Part shown: positions 51,237 to 59,216 of the stretch, in pieces
Numbering within the stretch: the first letter of the stretch is position 1
Layout: every line of letters starts with the position of its first letter
From: Streptomyces mirabilis
GTDB lineage: Bacteria; Actinomycetota; Actinomycetes; Streptomycetales; Streptomycetaceae
Reading direction: 5' to 3'
Length of the DNA: 64,000 nucleotides
Assembly (NCBI RefSeq): GCF_018310535.1
Contig: NZ_CP074102.1
Location: 8,680,001 to 8,744,000, forward strand
Translations under genes and position numbers: made by a program
The notes under the pieces: generated by a model
What the model was told of the DNA's origin: nothing
Databases searched by the model: none
What the model saw: the letters and a program-made list of their open reading frames with translations, nothing else

Positions 51237-54127
51237 GGCTGCCTCCCCAGGGCGACGAGTTCGGCGAGGTCGGCGTCGGACAGTTCGGTCAGGGCGGCCT
51301 CGCTGGAGCCGACGACGGCGTCGGCGAGCGCGCGCTTGGATTCCAGCAGCTTGGCCACCTTGTCCTCCACGGTGCCCTCTGCGAGGAGCTTGTGGACCTG
51401 GACGGGTTTGTCCTGGCCGATGCGGTAGGCGCGGTCGGTGGCCTGGTCCTCGACGGCAGGGTTCCACCAGCGGTCGTAGTGCACGACGTGGGTGGCGCGG
51501 GTGAGGTTGAGGCCGGTGCCTGCCGCTTTCAGTGACAGCAGGAATACCGGTACTTCACCGTGCTGGAAGCGGTCCACCATGTCCTCGCGTTGCGCGACGG
51601 GGGTGCCGCCGTGCAGGAGGAGGGTGGGGATGCCGCGTTCGGCGAGGTGTTTCTCCAGGAGGGCCGCCATCTTTGTGTACTGGGTGAAGACCAGGACCGA
51701 CTCGCCCTCGGCGGTGATCGTGTCGATCAGCTCGTCGAGCAGGTCCAGTTTGCCGCTGCGGCCACGCAGCGGTGTGGACTGGCGCAGGTACTGGGCCGGG
51801 TGGTTGCAGATCTGCTTCAGAGCGGTGAGCAGCTTCAGCACCAGGCCGCGCCGGGCGATGCCCTCGGACTCCTCGATCTTCGCCATGGTCTCGCGGACCA
51901 CCGCCTCGTACAGGCTGGTCTGCTCGGCCGTCAGCGACACGACGCGGTCGGTCTCGGTCTTGGCCGGCAGTTCGGGCGCGATCCCCGGGTCGGACTTCCT
52001 GCGGCGCAGCAGGAAGGGACGGACGAGACGGGACAGGCGCTCGGCGGCCTCGGGGTCCTCGCCCGTCTCGACCGGGCGGGCGTGCCGGTCGCGGAAGGTG
52101 GAGAGCGGGCCGAGGAGTCCGGGGGTGGTCCAGTCGAGCAGCGCCCACAGTTCGGAGAGGTTGTTCTCCACCGGGGTGCCGGTGAGGGCGACGCGGGCGA
52201 GGGCGGGCAGGGCGCGCAGCTCGCGGGCGGTGACGGCGTAGGGGTTCTTGACGTGCTGTGCCTCGTCGGCGGCGAGAAGCGACCAAGCCGTCTCGGCGAG
52301 GGCTTCGCGGTCGCGGCGCAGCACCCCGTAGGTGACCAGGACGATTTCATCGCCGGCCAGGTCGTCGAGGTGGCGGCTGCCGCCGTGGTAGCGGCGTATG
52401 GGCGTGGACGGCGCGAACCTGGCCGCCTCGCGCTGCCAGTTGCCGAGCAGGGAGGCGGGGCACACGACAAGGGTGGGGCCCGCGGTGGCGGGGTCGGTCT
52501 GGCGGTGCAGATGCAGGGCGAGGAGGGTGATGGTCTTGCCCAGGCCCATGTCGTCGGCGAGGCAGCCGCCGAGGCCGAGCTCGCACATCTCGGCCAGCCA
52601 GGCAAGGCCCCGCTTCTGGTAGTCGCGCAATGTGGCCTTGAGCGCGGCCGGCTGCTCGGCAGGGGTACGGGATTCGGGATCGCGGATACGAGCGACGAGG
52701 TCGCCGAACTGGCCGATCGGCGCGCAGGGGATCGGCTCGCCCTCCCTTTCCACCTCGCCGGTCAACGCGGCGCTCAGCGCCTCCATGGGGGTGAGCGGTT
52801 GCATCCGGCGGCGCCTGGCGCGGGCCACCAGCTTCGGGTCGGCGACCACCCACTGGTCACGCAGCCGGACGAGGGGGCGGCGGGCCTCGGCGAGGGCGTC
52901 CATCTCGGCGTCGGTGAGCGGCTCGCCGCCGAGCGAGATCTGCCAACGGAAGTCGAGGAGGGCGTCGGCGTCGAGAAGACCGCCGGCGCTGGAGCCGGGG
53001 GCGGTGCGCTGCCCGATCTCCCCGGTCGCGGTGAGTGCCTTGACCAGCTCGCGCGGCCAGTGCACGTCGATACCGGTCGTGCGCAGCGCGTCGGTAGCGT
53101 CGCCCAGCAGGTCGAAGGCTTCGTCGTCGGTCAGCCGGAGTTCGTCGGGGGCGGCGTCTTTCAGCAGCCGCTGCAGCGGGGGCCAGACACGGGCACCGCG
53201 GCGGAGCGCGAGCAGCGTCTCGGTCTCGGCATGCGGACCGAGCAGCCGCTCGACCTCGGCCGGCTCGCTCCACAGCCGTGCCGCCTGGACGAGGAGCGCC
53301 GGATCCGCCGCGGTGTGCAACTGCAGGACGGCCCTGAACTGCCGGCGCCGCCCCTCGGGCAGGTCGACGCGCAGCGAGACACCGACCTCGGCGGTGAGCG
53401 CAGCGGTGGTCTCTTCGGACCACTCGCGCAGGGCGGGCACGGCACGCACCTCACGCCAGGCGTACGGCAGTGCTCCCACGGCGAGTGGCGCGGCCGGGGT
53501 ACGGACCAGGTCGTCGGCGACCGCGTCGCAGAACTGGCGTACCAGAGCCGCCGGTTCGGCGATCCGCAGCGGTGGCGGACCCGGTTGCGGCAGGCAGTGG
53601 GCGTGCGGCGGGAACGCGGCGGCCAGGGAGTCCAGCGTCTGCCGCTGGGCGGCGGTGAAGGGGCCCGCCTGCCAGGTGTCGTAACCGGCGGGGGTGAGGG
53701 CCGGGTAGAGGCGGCCGTCGGCGAGCAGCCGCAGCGCGAACCGGGCGGCGGCCTGCCAGGCGGTGGCGGACGGATGCGGCGGCCGCGCCCCCTCCAGGGC
53801 AGACACGGCGACAGCCACGGGCAGCGCGTAGCCCTCCACCCTGCGCCGTCTGACCGAGCGGCCGTGCGGCAGCACCAGTTCCACCGAGTCGGTCTCCACC
53901 CTCGGACGCATGCCATTGTCCTCGGCGACCGCCCCAGCAGGCTGCCAGAGCAGCACACGCCCGAGACGGGCCGGCTCTCCGGGCAGGAACACCGCCGCCC
54001 AGCCCCCGTCGAGCAGCCCCCGTGCCCACGTGGCAGCCTCGGGGGCGGCCAGCGGCGGTGCGCTCATCGTGCCCGTGCCCGGTTCTCGTACGACGATCCG
54101 TGCCACGCTCTTCCGCTCCATCGCCAT
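51233..54127 (-). CDS. SNF2-family DEAD/DEAH-box ATPase (helicase-like)
   Basis: 964 residues if the first start is used; MSAPPL at residue 21 is an alternative. The N-terminal 480 residues are the SNF2_assoc-like region. ATPase domain 1: Walker A LADDMGLGKTITLLALHLH, DEAQ box AADEAQHVKN, motif III ALTGTPVENNLSELWALLDW. ATPase domain 2: SVLVFTQYTKMAALLEKHLA, FLLSLKAAGTGLNLTRATHV, motif VI DRAYRIGQDKPVQVHKL. It translocates on double-stranded DNA using ATP, perhaps in repair or transcription restart. First gene of a two-gene operon with the SWIM protein. Confidence 0.95.
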   Translation of the reverse strand: MAMERKSVARIVVREPGTGTMSAPPLAAPEAATWARGLLDGGWAAVFLPGEPARLGRVLLWQPAGAVAEDNGMRPRVETDSVELVLPHGRSVRRRRVEGYALPVAVAVSALEGARPPHPSATAWQAAARFALRLLADGRLYPALTPAGYDTWQAGPFTAAQRQTLDSLAAAFPPHAHCLPQPGPPPLRIAEPAALVRQFCDAVADDLVRTPAAPLAVGALPYAWREVRAVPALREWSEETTAALTAEVGVSLRVDLPEGRRRQFRAVLQLHTAADPALLVQAARLWSEPAEVERLLGPHAETETLLALRRGARVWPPLQRLLKDAAPDELRLTDDEAFDLLGDATDALRTTGIDVHWPRELVKALTATGEIGQRTAPGSSAGGLLDADALLDFRWQISLGGEPLTDAEMDALAEARRPLVRLRDQWVVADPKLVARARRRRMQPLTPMEALSAALTGEVEREGEPIPCAPIGQFGDLVARIRDPESRTPAEQPAALKATLRDYQKRGLAWLAEMCELGLGGCLADDMGLGKTITLLALHLHRQTDPATAGPTLVVCPASLLGNWQREAARFAPSTPIRRYHGGSRHLDDLAGDEIVLVTYGVLRRDREALAETAWSLLAADEAQHVKNPYAVTARELRALPALARVALTGTPVENNLSELWALLDWTTPGLLGPLSTFRDRHARPVETGEDPEAAERLSRLVRPFLLRRRKSDPGIAPELPAKTETDRVVSLTAEQTSLYEAVVRETMAKIEESEGIARRGLVLKLLTALKQICNHPAQYLRQSTPLRGRSGKLDLLDELIDTITAEGESVLVFTQYTKMAALLEKHLAERGIPTLLLHGGTPVAQREDMVDRFQHGEVPVFLLSLKAAGTGLNLTRATHVVHYDRWWNPAVEDQATDRAYRIGQDKPVQVHKLLAEGTVEDKVAKLLESKRALADAVVGSSEAALTELSDADLAELVALGRQP

Positions 54128-54278
54128 CCGGGGCGGTCCTCACCGCACACGCCCACCACCGGACTTCACCACGCACTGTCACCCACCGGCAAGTTCGGGC
54201 CATACCGTCACGGGTGGGGAGGAGGGTTTACCGGCCGCGGGCCCGTAGAGGTCGGGCGGATGGGGACACGCTCGCCAA

Positions 54279-54490
54279 GTGGGCTGCCCCGTCTCCAACA
54301 CCCTGGCGCTCGGCCTGATCAACGAGGGCATCGGTATGGGCCTGCCGATCGTTGTCCTTCCCCACTTCAACGACGCCCGGGCCGCATTCGGCCGTCGCCG
54401 GGCACGTCGATGTCCTGCGCGAGGGGGCGTCACCGTGTTGCTCGGAGAGGGCGGCTTCACGCCCTGGCCCTGCTGGCAGGCGAAAGCCGA
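54279..54490 (+). pseudogene. Flavoprotein (phosphopantothenoylcysteine decarboxylase-like) fragment
   Basis: Reads GCPVSNTLALGLINEGIGMG, LPIVVLPHFNDARAA and, after a shift, GVTVLLGEGGFTPWP. This corresponds to the last part of actinobacterial flavoprotein-family proteins (NxxALGLxNEGIGLGLPIVVLP...AGVTVLLG). Both ends are missing and at least one frame change is present. It sits directly upstream of the tRNA gene. Confidence 0.6.
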
Positions 54491-54532
54491 TTCGGCCGAG
54501 CCGGGCCGGTACCGTACAGTTCACCCTACCGA

Positions 54533-54606
54533 CGCGGGGTGGAGCAGCTCGGTAGCTCGCTGGGCTCATAACCCAGAGGTCGCAGGTTCAAATCCTGTCC
54601 CCGCTA
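54533..54606 (+). tRNA. tRNA-fMet (anticodon CAU)
   Basis: 74-nt cloverleaf: acceptor CGCGGGG pairs with CCCCGC apart from position 1:72 (C:U mismatch); D-arm GGAGCAGCTCGGTAGCTC; anticodon arm CTGGGCTCATAACCCAG with the three G:C pairs of initiator tRNAs and CAU; T-arm CAGGTTCAAATCCTG. The unpaired 1:72 position and the GGG/CCC stem identify the initiator. The 3' CCA is not fully encoded (A then CTCA). A terminator follows. Confidence 0.97.
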
Positions 54607-54614
54607 CTCAAACG

Positions 54615-54643
54615 TGAAGGCCCGGTGGATACCGGGCCTTCAC
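54615..54643 (+). terminator. Terminator hairpin after tRNA-fMet
   Basis: GAAGGCCCGGT-GGAT-ACCGGGCCTTC, an 11-bp perfect stem with a 4-base loop, nine bases after the tRNA end. No strong T run, as is common in high-GC actinobacteria. Confidence 0.85.
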
Positions 54644-54781
54644 TGTGTCTGGTCCCGCTCGAACCTGGTCCTTAGGCGACAGGGCTCCGGGACGAAGAAG
54701 ACGTCAACATCCTGGGCACGAACCCGCACGTTCTGACACCTCGGTGATCTGGCCCCGCGAGCCAGGGCGGTCGCTGAGCCA

Positions 54782-54806
54782 GTGCTCATGATCACGCGGA
54801 ATTGCT
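54782..54806 (+). repeat. Left copy of a 25-bp direct repeat
   Basis: GTGCTCATGATCACGCGGAA followed by TTGCT. The same 25 bases with one change (A to G, CATGATC versus CATGGTC) lie at 59173-59197. The left copy lies just before the truncated recombinase gene; the pair may be attachment sites or ends of an element. Confidence 0.6.
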
Positions 54807-54859
54807 TACTTCTTTGTTGAATCGGCGTGCTGAAGCCGATCAAGAGGGGTGCTGGCGCG

Positions 54860-55291
54860 ATGAGTTGGCGGGTTTTCTGGGTGCCGCGTGACGCGGTGCG
54901 GGGTGGAGTACGGAGGTCGCTGCTTGGGCAGTGGGAGGACCTGCCGGCTCGGGAGCAAGCGGTAGGGGTGCGAGCTGGCGACCCCATCTTCCTGTCGCCG
55001 GACTACCGGGTGGATCCGCTCCTGAGTCGTTACGGACAGTCGAACGTCTTCCGCGCTTACACCGTGGAGACGCGGCGAAATTACGCGACCGATATCGCGT
55101 TGTTTTTGACCTCCCTGTGGAATCGCGGCCGGGGGCGGACGGAAGCGACGCAGAAGGGTCTGGACGACTACGAGCACTGGCGACGCTTCGCGGAGACGAA
55201 TCCGGAACGGATTGGGGGGGCGACGTGGAACCGGGAACTGGCGGCAGATGCACACCAGCGAGGCCGCGGTCCTCGGGGTGAGTGGCCGTAG
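54860..55291 (+). pseudogene. Tyrosine recombinase N-terminal fragment
   Basis: MSWRVFWVPRDAVRGG, then VDPLLSRYGQSNVFRAYTVE, TRRNYATDIALFLTSLWNRG and DDYEHWRRFAETNPERIGG. This is the SAM-like core-binding domain of streptomycete site-specific recombinases. After WNRELAA the sequence diverges and stops; the catalytic domain (R-H-R-Y) is missing. Start at ATG 54860 or the GTG at 54827. Confidence 0.75.
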
Positions 55292-55391
55292 TCCCGCGAC
55301 GCAGTGCCTCATCCTCGGCCTGCCGCACCGCGGAGGCCGGATGCGGGCCGGTGGGAGTGAGCCTCCCGCTAGGGCCTGTGTGATGTCGTGA

Positions 55392-55901
55392 TCAACCAGT
55401 TGCCTTCAGGAGGTCGTTGATCCAGATCATCGAGGCACGCAGGTGGAGGCCGGCAAGATAGCTCCCGGGTGTCTTGTCGTAGCGAGTCGCGATACCCCGC
55501 CAGGCCTTCAGCTTGTTGATCAGGCGCTCGACACTGTTCCGCTCTTTGTAGAGATCGGCGTCATGGCGTGTGGGGCGGCCGCCTCGGCTGCCTTTCTTCT
55601 TCCGGTTGGCGGCCTGGTCCTTCTTCTCTGGGATGACTGCCTTGATGTTGCGTTTGCGCAGGTAAGAGCGGTTACCGCGGGAGGAATAGGCCTTATCCGC
55701 GGCGACGGCGTCGGGCCGGGTCCGGGGCCGGCCGACGGGAAGACGGATGCGCACCTTCTGCAGCACGGGGACGAACTGCGGGCTGTCGGCGGCCTGTCCT
55801 GCGGTCAGGACGAGAGACAGCGGACGGCACTTGCGGTCTGCGGCGAGATGAATCTTGCTCGTCAGTCCACCACGGGATCTGCCGAGCAGGGCCTGGCTCA
55901 A
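55392..55901 (-). CDS. IS5-family transposase, second frame (orfB)
   Basis: 169 residues. GRSRGGLTSKIHLAADRKCR, second aspartate in VAADKAYSSRGNRSYLRKRN, glutamate region ERNSVERLINKLKAWRGIAT. Needs fusion to orfA to give a complete DDE enzyme. I could not identify a classical slippery heptamer in the overlap, so an ordinary frameshift mutation is not excluded. Confidence 0.8.
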   Translation of the reverse strand: MSQALLGRSRGGLTSKIHLAADRKCRPLSLVLTAGQAADSPQFVPVLQKVRIRLPVGRPRTRPDAVAADKAYSSRGNRSYLRKRNIKAVIPEKKDQAANRKKKGSRGGRPTRHDADLYKERNSVERLINKLKAWRGIATRYDKTPGSYLAGLHLRASMIWINDLLKATG

Positions 55902-56443
55902 GCGGAGCTTGCGCCGTCGCCTGATATGCCGCCGCTCTTCCCGACCGGGGTTGTCACTGCCGTGCTGTCCGTTCTGTTCTTGCCGGCCGCCCCCTTTTGC
56001 CGGGCCCGCTCCTGCTCGATGGCGGCCTCTTCAAGGGCGTCCAGGACCTCCTTGCCGATGCGCATCCCGGCTGCGTCGTGGTGGGCGCGGGCCGTGGTGG
56101 AGTCCACGCTGACCAGGGACAAGTCCGTCCGTCCCTGGCGGGCGGCCTCGGCGATCAGGCCTTCGAGCAGCGCGGTGAAGACGCCGGTGTCCCTCCACAC
56201 CCGAAAGCGGCCGTAGACAGTCGGCCACGGGCCGAACTCGCCGGGCATCTCCCGCCACTGGCTGCTGGTACGGAACCGCCAGATCACCCCCTCGAACTGA
56301 TCCCGCAGCCGTGCGGGGTACGGCCCGTACTCGCCTATCGGCAGGAACGGCTCGATCAACTTCCACTGCTCGTCGGTGAGTTGCCTGCGTGTCACGATCG
56401 TCTTCCTACCGGATCCCCCTTCCCGAGGAACCCGGATCGGCAA
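55898..56443 (-). CDS. IS5-family transposase, first frame (orfA)
   Basis: 181 residues from TTG 56443. RRQLTDEQWKLIEPFLPIGE, YPARLRDQFEGVIWRFRTSS, QWREMPGEFGPWPTVYGRFR and the first catalytic aspartate in LSLVSVDSTTARAHHDAAG. The stop TGA overlaps the start of orfB (TTGA), with orfB in the -1 frame; the downstream frame is open above its start (RRKLRLSQALLGRSRG), as expected for a fusion made by frameshifting. Confidence 0.85.
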   Translation of the reverse strand: MPIRVPREGGSGRKTIVTRRQLTDEQWKLIEPFLPIGEYGPYPARLRDQFEGVIWRFRTSSQWREMPGEFGPWPTVYGRFRVWRDTGVFTALLEGLIAEAARQGRTDLSLVSVDSTTARAHHDAAGMRIGKEVLDALEEAAIEQERARQKGAAGKNRTDSTAVTTPVGKSGGISGDGASSA

Positions 56444-56471
56444 GATTGATCACGACACCACACAGGCCCTA

Positions 56472-56850
56472 GGCCAGGCGGTACGCCACGAGCTGCTCCC
56501 GCTGCTGCGGCCGGCCGGGGACACGGAGGCGGAGCTGCCCGGGACCGTGGGCGGACTGCCCGGGCACATGACCGAGGCAGACCCGGAATTCCTCAAAGCG
56601 GTAGCGCTCGTTCAGGATGCACGGGCGGGTTTCACCCGCCCAGGAGGGCTGACCGGGGCGATTGCGGTGCCCGCCAAGTTGGGGAAGCGGGCCCGCTCGT
56701 ACAGGGTGCTGCTGGGCAGAGCGCGAGGCCGACTCCCGAACGGGGCGCAGCAGCACGACCTCGGCGGTCACTCCGAGTACCGGCTGCCGTCCCGGCAACG
56801 GACTTGTCGTTCCAGCCGTTGGTCAGGTCGATCGAGCGGGTGATTCTGCC
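56472..56850. other. Region without a recognised gene downstream of IS5
   Basis: About 380 bp. One plus-strand frame (LLRPAGDTEAELPGTVGGLP, EFLKAVALVQDARAGFTRPG) and one minus-strand frame (56469-56798) are open, but neither resembles a family I know. It may be the eroded remainder of a gene cut by the IS5 insertion. Confidence 0.4.
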
Positions 56851-57765
56851 TCACCTGGGATCGCGGGAATCCAGATGCTTCTCCAGGAAGGAGATCTCCT
56901 CAGCGACGGCCTGTTCGTGCGACTCGAGGAACGGGGCATAGTGACGGCCCGTCAGGTGAACCACTTCGGACCGAGGCGCGTTCCGGGCGGCCCGAACGGC
57001 GGGGCCGGGGAGCGCGCTCTGGTCCTGGTCGCAGACGACGACCAGCAGGGGGCACCGGATCCGGGAGGCATGGCGGCCGGGCCGGTACCCGCCGATCTGC
57101 AGGGCGATCCGTGCGGCGACCGTCTGCTCCCAGTTCGCGTGCCGACGCTCGGGATCGAGGGCCCGGTCGCCGTCCATGGCGTCGGGCGTGGTGAGCGAGG
57201 CGACCGCGCCGCGCGGTCCGGCAGTCGGGACCAGCAGCGGCGGACGCCCGACGAGGCCCCCGAGCGCGTCCGCGACGCCCCGGCCGAACAGACGTAGCAC
57301 CGAAAGGGGCGTCATGGAGCGCAGCGCGTGGGGAGCGAGCGCGCGACCGTCGACCACCGGGGTCTGCGCGATCGCGCAGACCAGTCGCGGGTGGTCGGCC
57401 GCGACACGGAAGACGTGGCCGCCCGCGAGCGAGAAGCCCCAGACCGAGATCCCGTCCGGGTCAACGTCCGGCAGACCGGTTGCGCACTCGATCGCGGCGT
57501 GCCAGTCGGCGACCTGCTCGTCGAAGCGGACGATCTGGCGCGGCGCGCCCCCGCTCTCCCCGAACCGTCGGTGGTCGAAGGCCAGGACCGCGAAACCCGC
57601 GTCGTTGAACCGCGCGGCGAACAGGTCCGAGGCCGGCTCCTTCGTCACCGAGGTTCCGCCGGCCATGATCACGCAGCCGCCGTTGGACCCCGGATAGTGC
57701 CAGGCGGCACACGAGGTGTCCCCGCTGGCGAAGCGTACTTTCTCCCGTTGCTTGAACGCGGGCAC
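56851..57765 (-). CDS. Alpha/beta hydrolase (dienelactone hydrolase-like/DUF1100 type)
   Basis: 304 residues from GTG 57765, GGAGG five bases upstream. MAGGTSVTKEPASDLFAARF, LAFDHRRFGESGGAPRQIVR, nucleophile in ISVWGFSLAGGHVFRVAADH (GFSLAGG), acidic residue in LVVVCDQDQSALPG, His in VHLTGRHYAPFLES. The family includes polyketide-associated and xenobiotic hydrolases. Upstream lie a 14-codon frame and a terminator-like hairpin (57817-57931), and then the divergent Lrp regulator, which may control it. Confidence 0.87.
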   Translation of the reverse strand: MPAFKQREKVRFASGDTSCAAWHYPGSNGGCVIMAGGTSVTKEPASDLFAARFNDAGFAVLAFDHRRFGESGGAPRQIVRFDEQVADWHAAIECATGLPDVDPDGISVWGFSLAGGHVFRVAADHPRLVCAIAQTPVVDGRALAPHALRSMTPLSVLRLFGRGVADALGGLVGRPPLLVPTAGPRGAVASLTTPDAMDGDRALDPERRHANWEQTVAARIALQIGGYRPGRHASRIRCPLLVVVCDQDQSALPGPAVRAARNAPRSEVVHLTGRHYAPFLESHEQAVAEEISFLEKHLDSRDPR

Positions 57766-57816
57766 ATGGACCTCCGTGGTGAACCGTCGTTTTTCCGGGT
57801 GCTCTGAAAACCGCGG

Positions 57817-57842
57817 GCCTGCGGCGTCGTCGCGCCGCAGGC
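57817..57842 (-). terminator. Terminator-like hairpin in the hydrolase leader
   Basis: Stem GCCTGCGGCG / CGCCGCAGGC (10 bp, 6-base loop), followed on the minus strand by CCGCGG and TTTT. A second hairpin GGGCCGCC-GGT-GGCGGCCC at 57853-57871 precedes it. Both are between the small upstream frame and the hydrolase, as in attenuators. Confidence 0.65.
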
Positions 57843-57886
57843 TCTCTTCGCCGGGCCGCCGGTGGCGGCCCTGGAGGTGCCGACGG

Positions 57887-57931
57887 TCAGCCGATCAGGC
57901 CGGGGAACCAGATGCGCGGGTCGAGGATCAT
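57887..57931 (-). CDS. Putative 14-residue leader peptide (MILDPRIWFPGLIG)
   Basis: ATG at 57931 has AAGGAG seven bases upstream and runs 14 codons to TGA at 57887. The peptide is hydrophobic with aromatic and proline residues. It is followed by two GC-rich hairpins, the second with a T run, and then the hydrolase gene. It could be a regulatory leader peptide or a very small functional peptide. No homologue is known to me. Confidence 0.45.
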   Translation of the reverse strand: MILDPRIWFPGLIG

Positions 57932-58068
57932 CGGGTGCTCCTTCCGTGGCGCGGGTCCGCCGACGCTGACGCGCGTCAGGGACGGGGCGGAGTGGACGCC
58001 TTCTATGTTTGGGGCGCAGTCCCCGAGATGGGTTTTGTATGGCGACGGAATGAGCGAAACTTGCCTTC

Positions 58069-59121
58069 ATGGCGCGCGCATCGGCGGATTCCGTACTGAG
58101 CCTCATGGACCAGCGGCTGGTGGCCGCGCTGCAGTGGAACGGCCGCCTCACCGCGGAGCGGGCGGCCCACGTGCTGGGACTCAGCCCCACCACCGTGCGC
58201 CGCCGCCTGCACGCGCTCGGCGCCGACGGCACCGTGCGCGTGGTGATCTCATCGGTCGCGCGACCGCGCAACGGCGGCTCGGCCGGGGCCCTGTTCCTGC
58301 GCATCCGGGTCCTGCGGGGAAAGCTCGACACGATCGTGGCCGCGCTCGCGGCACGCGAGGACATCCCGTTCATCGACGTCACCACCTCAGGTGACGAGAT
58401 CTTCGCGGTCGCCCGCACCGAGCCGGGTTCACGCGACCCGCTGGTCTTCCGCCAACTGCCTTCCACCCAGGCGGTGACGTCCCTGGAGAGCGCCACGATC
58501 CTGCATGTCTTCCGGCTCACCTCCGAGTGGCGTCACCAAGTGCTGACTGCGCCCGAACGCGCGGCGCTGAGCCCGGCCGAGCCGGTCCCCGGGGCGACGG
58601 CTTCCGGTTCTCCGGGCCCGTACGGCGTCGACACCGATGCCCTGGAACAGTCCCTCATCGACGCCCTCACTCCCGACGCGCGCCTGACCGCGGCGGCCCT
58701 GGCCGCCCGCACAGGTCACCCGGAGAGCACGGTGCGCCGCCGCCTCGCCCAACTGGCCGCCCAGGGACGCCTGATCACCCAGGTCCTGGTCGATCCGCGT
58801 CGCCTCGGCCTGCCCATCGAGGCCAAGCTCCTGCTGCACGTGGCCCCCGACCATCTGGCCGCCGCCGGGCAGGCGCTGGCCGACCACCCCTCGGTGCACG
58901 GCGCGTTCGCCACGTCGGGACCCTCGAACCTGCACGCGGCCGCGTACTTCCCGGACCTGACAGCCCTCTACGGCTTCCTCTCCCGCGACCTGGTCGGCCT
59001 GGGCATCACCCACGTCGAGACGGCCATCGTCAGCCGCGCCGCCAAACGCACTCCCGCGCCAGTCCAGCCGGTACCAGGTGGCCAGGGCCGGGGAAACGCC
59101 GTGTCGAAAAGCTACAACTGA
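58069..59121 (+). CDS. Lrp/AsnC-family regulator with two tandem AsnC modules
   Basis: 350 residues, about twice a single Lrp protein. First helix-turn-helix ERAAHVLGLSPTTVRRRLHA with its RAM-type domain (LFLRIRVLRGKLDTIVAALA). Second helix-turn-helix LTAAALAARTGHPESTVRRR and a second ligand-binding domain (LLLHVAPDHLAAAGQALADH, AYFPDLTALYGFLSRDLVGL). Tandem AsnC regulators are common in Streptomyces. Divergent from the hydrolase at 57765, which it likely regulates in response to an amino acid or similar ligand. Confidence 0.9.
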   Translation: MARASADSVLSLMDQRLVAALQWNGRLTAERAAHVLGLSPTTVRRRLHALGADGTVRVVISSVARPRNGGSAGALFLRIRVLRGKLDTIVAALAAREDIPFIDVTTSGDEIFAVARTEPGSRDPLVFRQLPSTQAVTSLESATILHVFRLTSEWRHQVLTAPERAALSPAEPVPGATASGSPGPYGVDTDALEQSLIDALTPDARLTAAALAARTGHPESTVRRRLAQLAAQGRLITQVLVDPRRLGLPIEAKLLLHVAPDHLAAAGQALADHPSVHGAFATSGPSNLHAAAYFPDLTALYGFLSRDLVGLGITHVETAIVSRAAKRTPAPVQPVPGGQGRGNAVSKSYN

Positions 59122-59172
59122 CAACTGCGGAACGTAACCGCTGCTCATGATCACCAGGACCTTGCTCGGACG

Positions 59173-59197
59173 GTGCTCATGGTCACGCGGAATTGCT
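59173..59197 (+). repeat. Right copy of the 25-bp direct repeat
   Basis: GTGCTCATGGTCACGCGGAA followed by TTGCT. Matches 24 of 25 bases with 54782-54806. A shorter related piece, GCTCATGATCACC, lies at 59143-59155. It is followed after about 16 bases by the IS630 insertion site. Confidence 0.6.
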
Positions 59198-59216
59198 CAC
59201 GAAACTGCGGATCCTA

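Larger units (their letters stand above)
55372..56469 (-). mobile_element. IS5-family (IS427-type) element inserted at CTAG
   Basis: 1098 bp bounded by inverted repeats starting GGGCCTGTGTG and ending CACACAGGCCC (about 25 of 27 bases match inward), flanked by TA on both sides within CTAG (55369-55372, 56469-56472). It encodes two overlapping frames of an IS5 transposase on the minus strand. Confidence 0.88.

Noticed and set aside
51560-54571. 1003-residue open frame on the plus strand opposite the SNF2 gene
   Set aside because: The minus strand carries all SNF2 motifs. The plus frame has low-complexity Gly/Arg/Gln-rich sequence typical of high-GC antisense frames and no domain.
54533-54606. 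tRNA-fMet as the attachment site of an integrated element
   Set aside because: A truncated recombinase lies nearby, but no second copy of the tRNA 3' end was seen in the window, and the 25-bp repeats near the recombinase are outside the tRNA.
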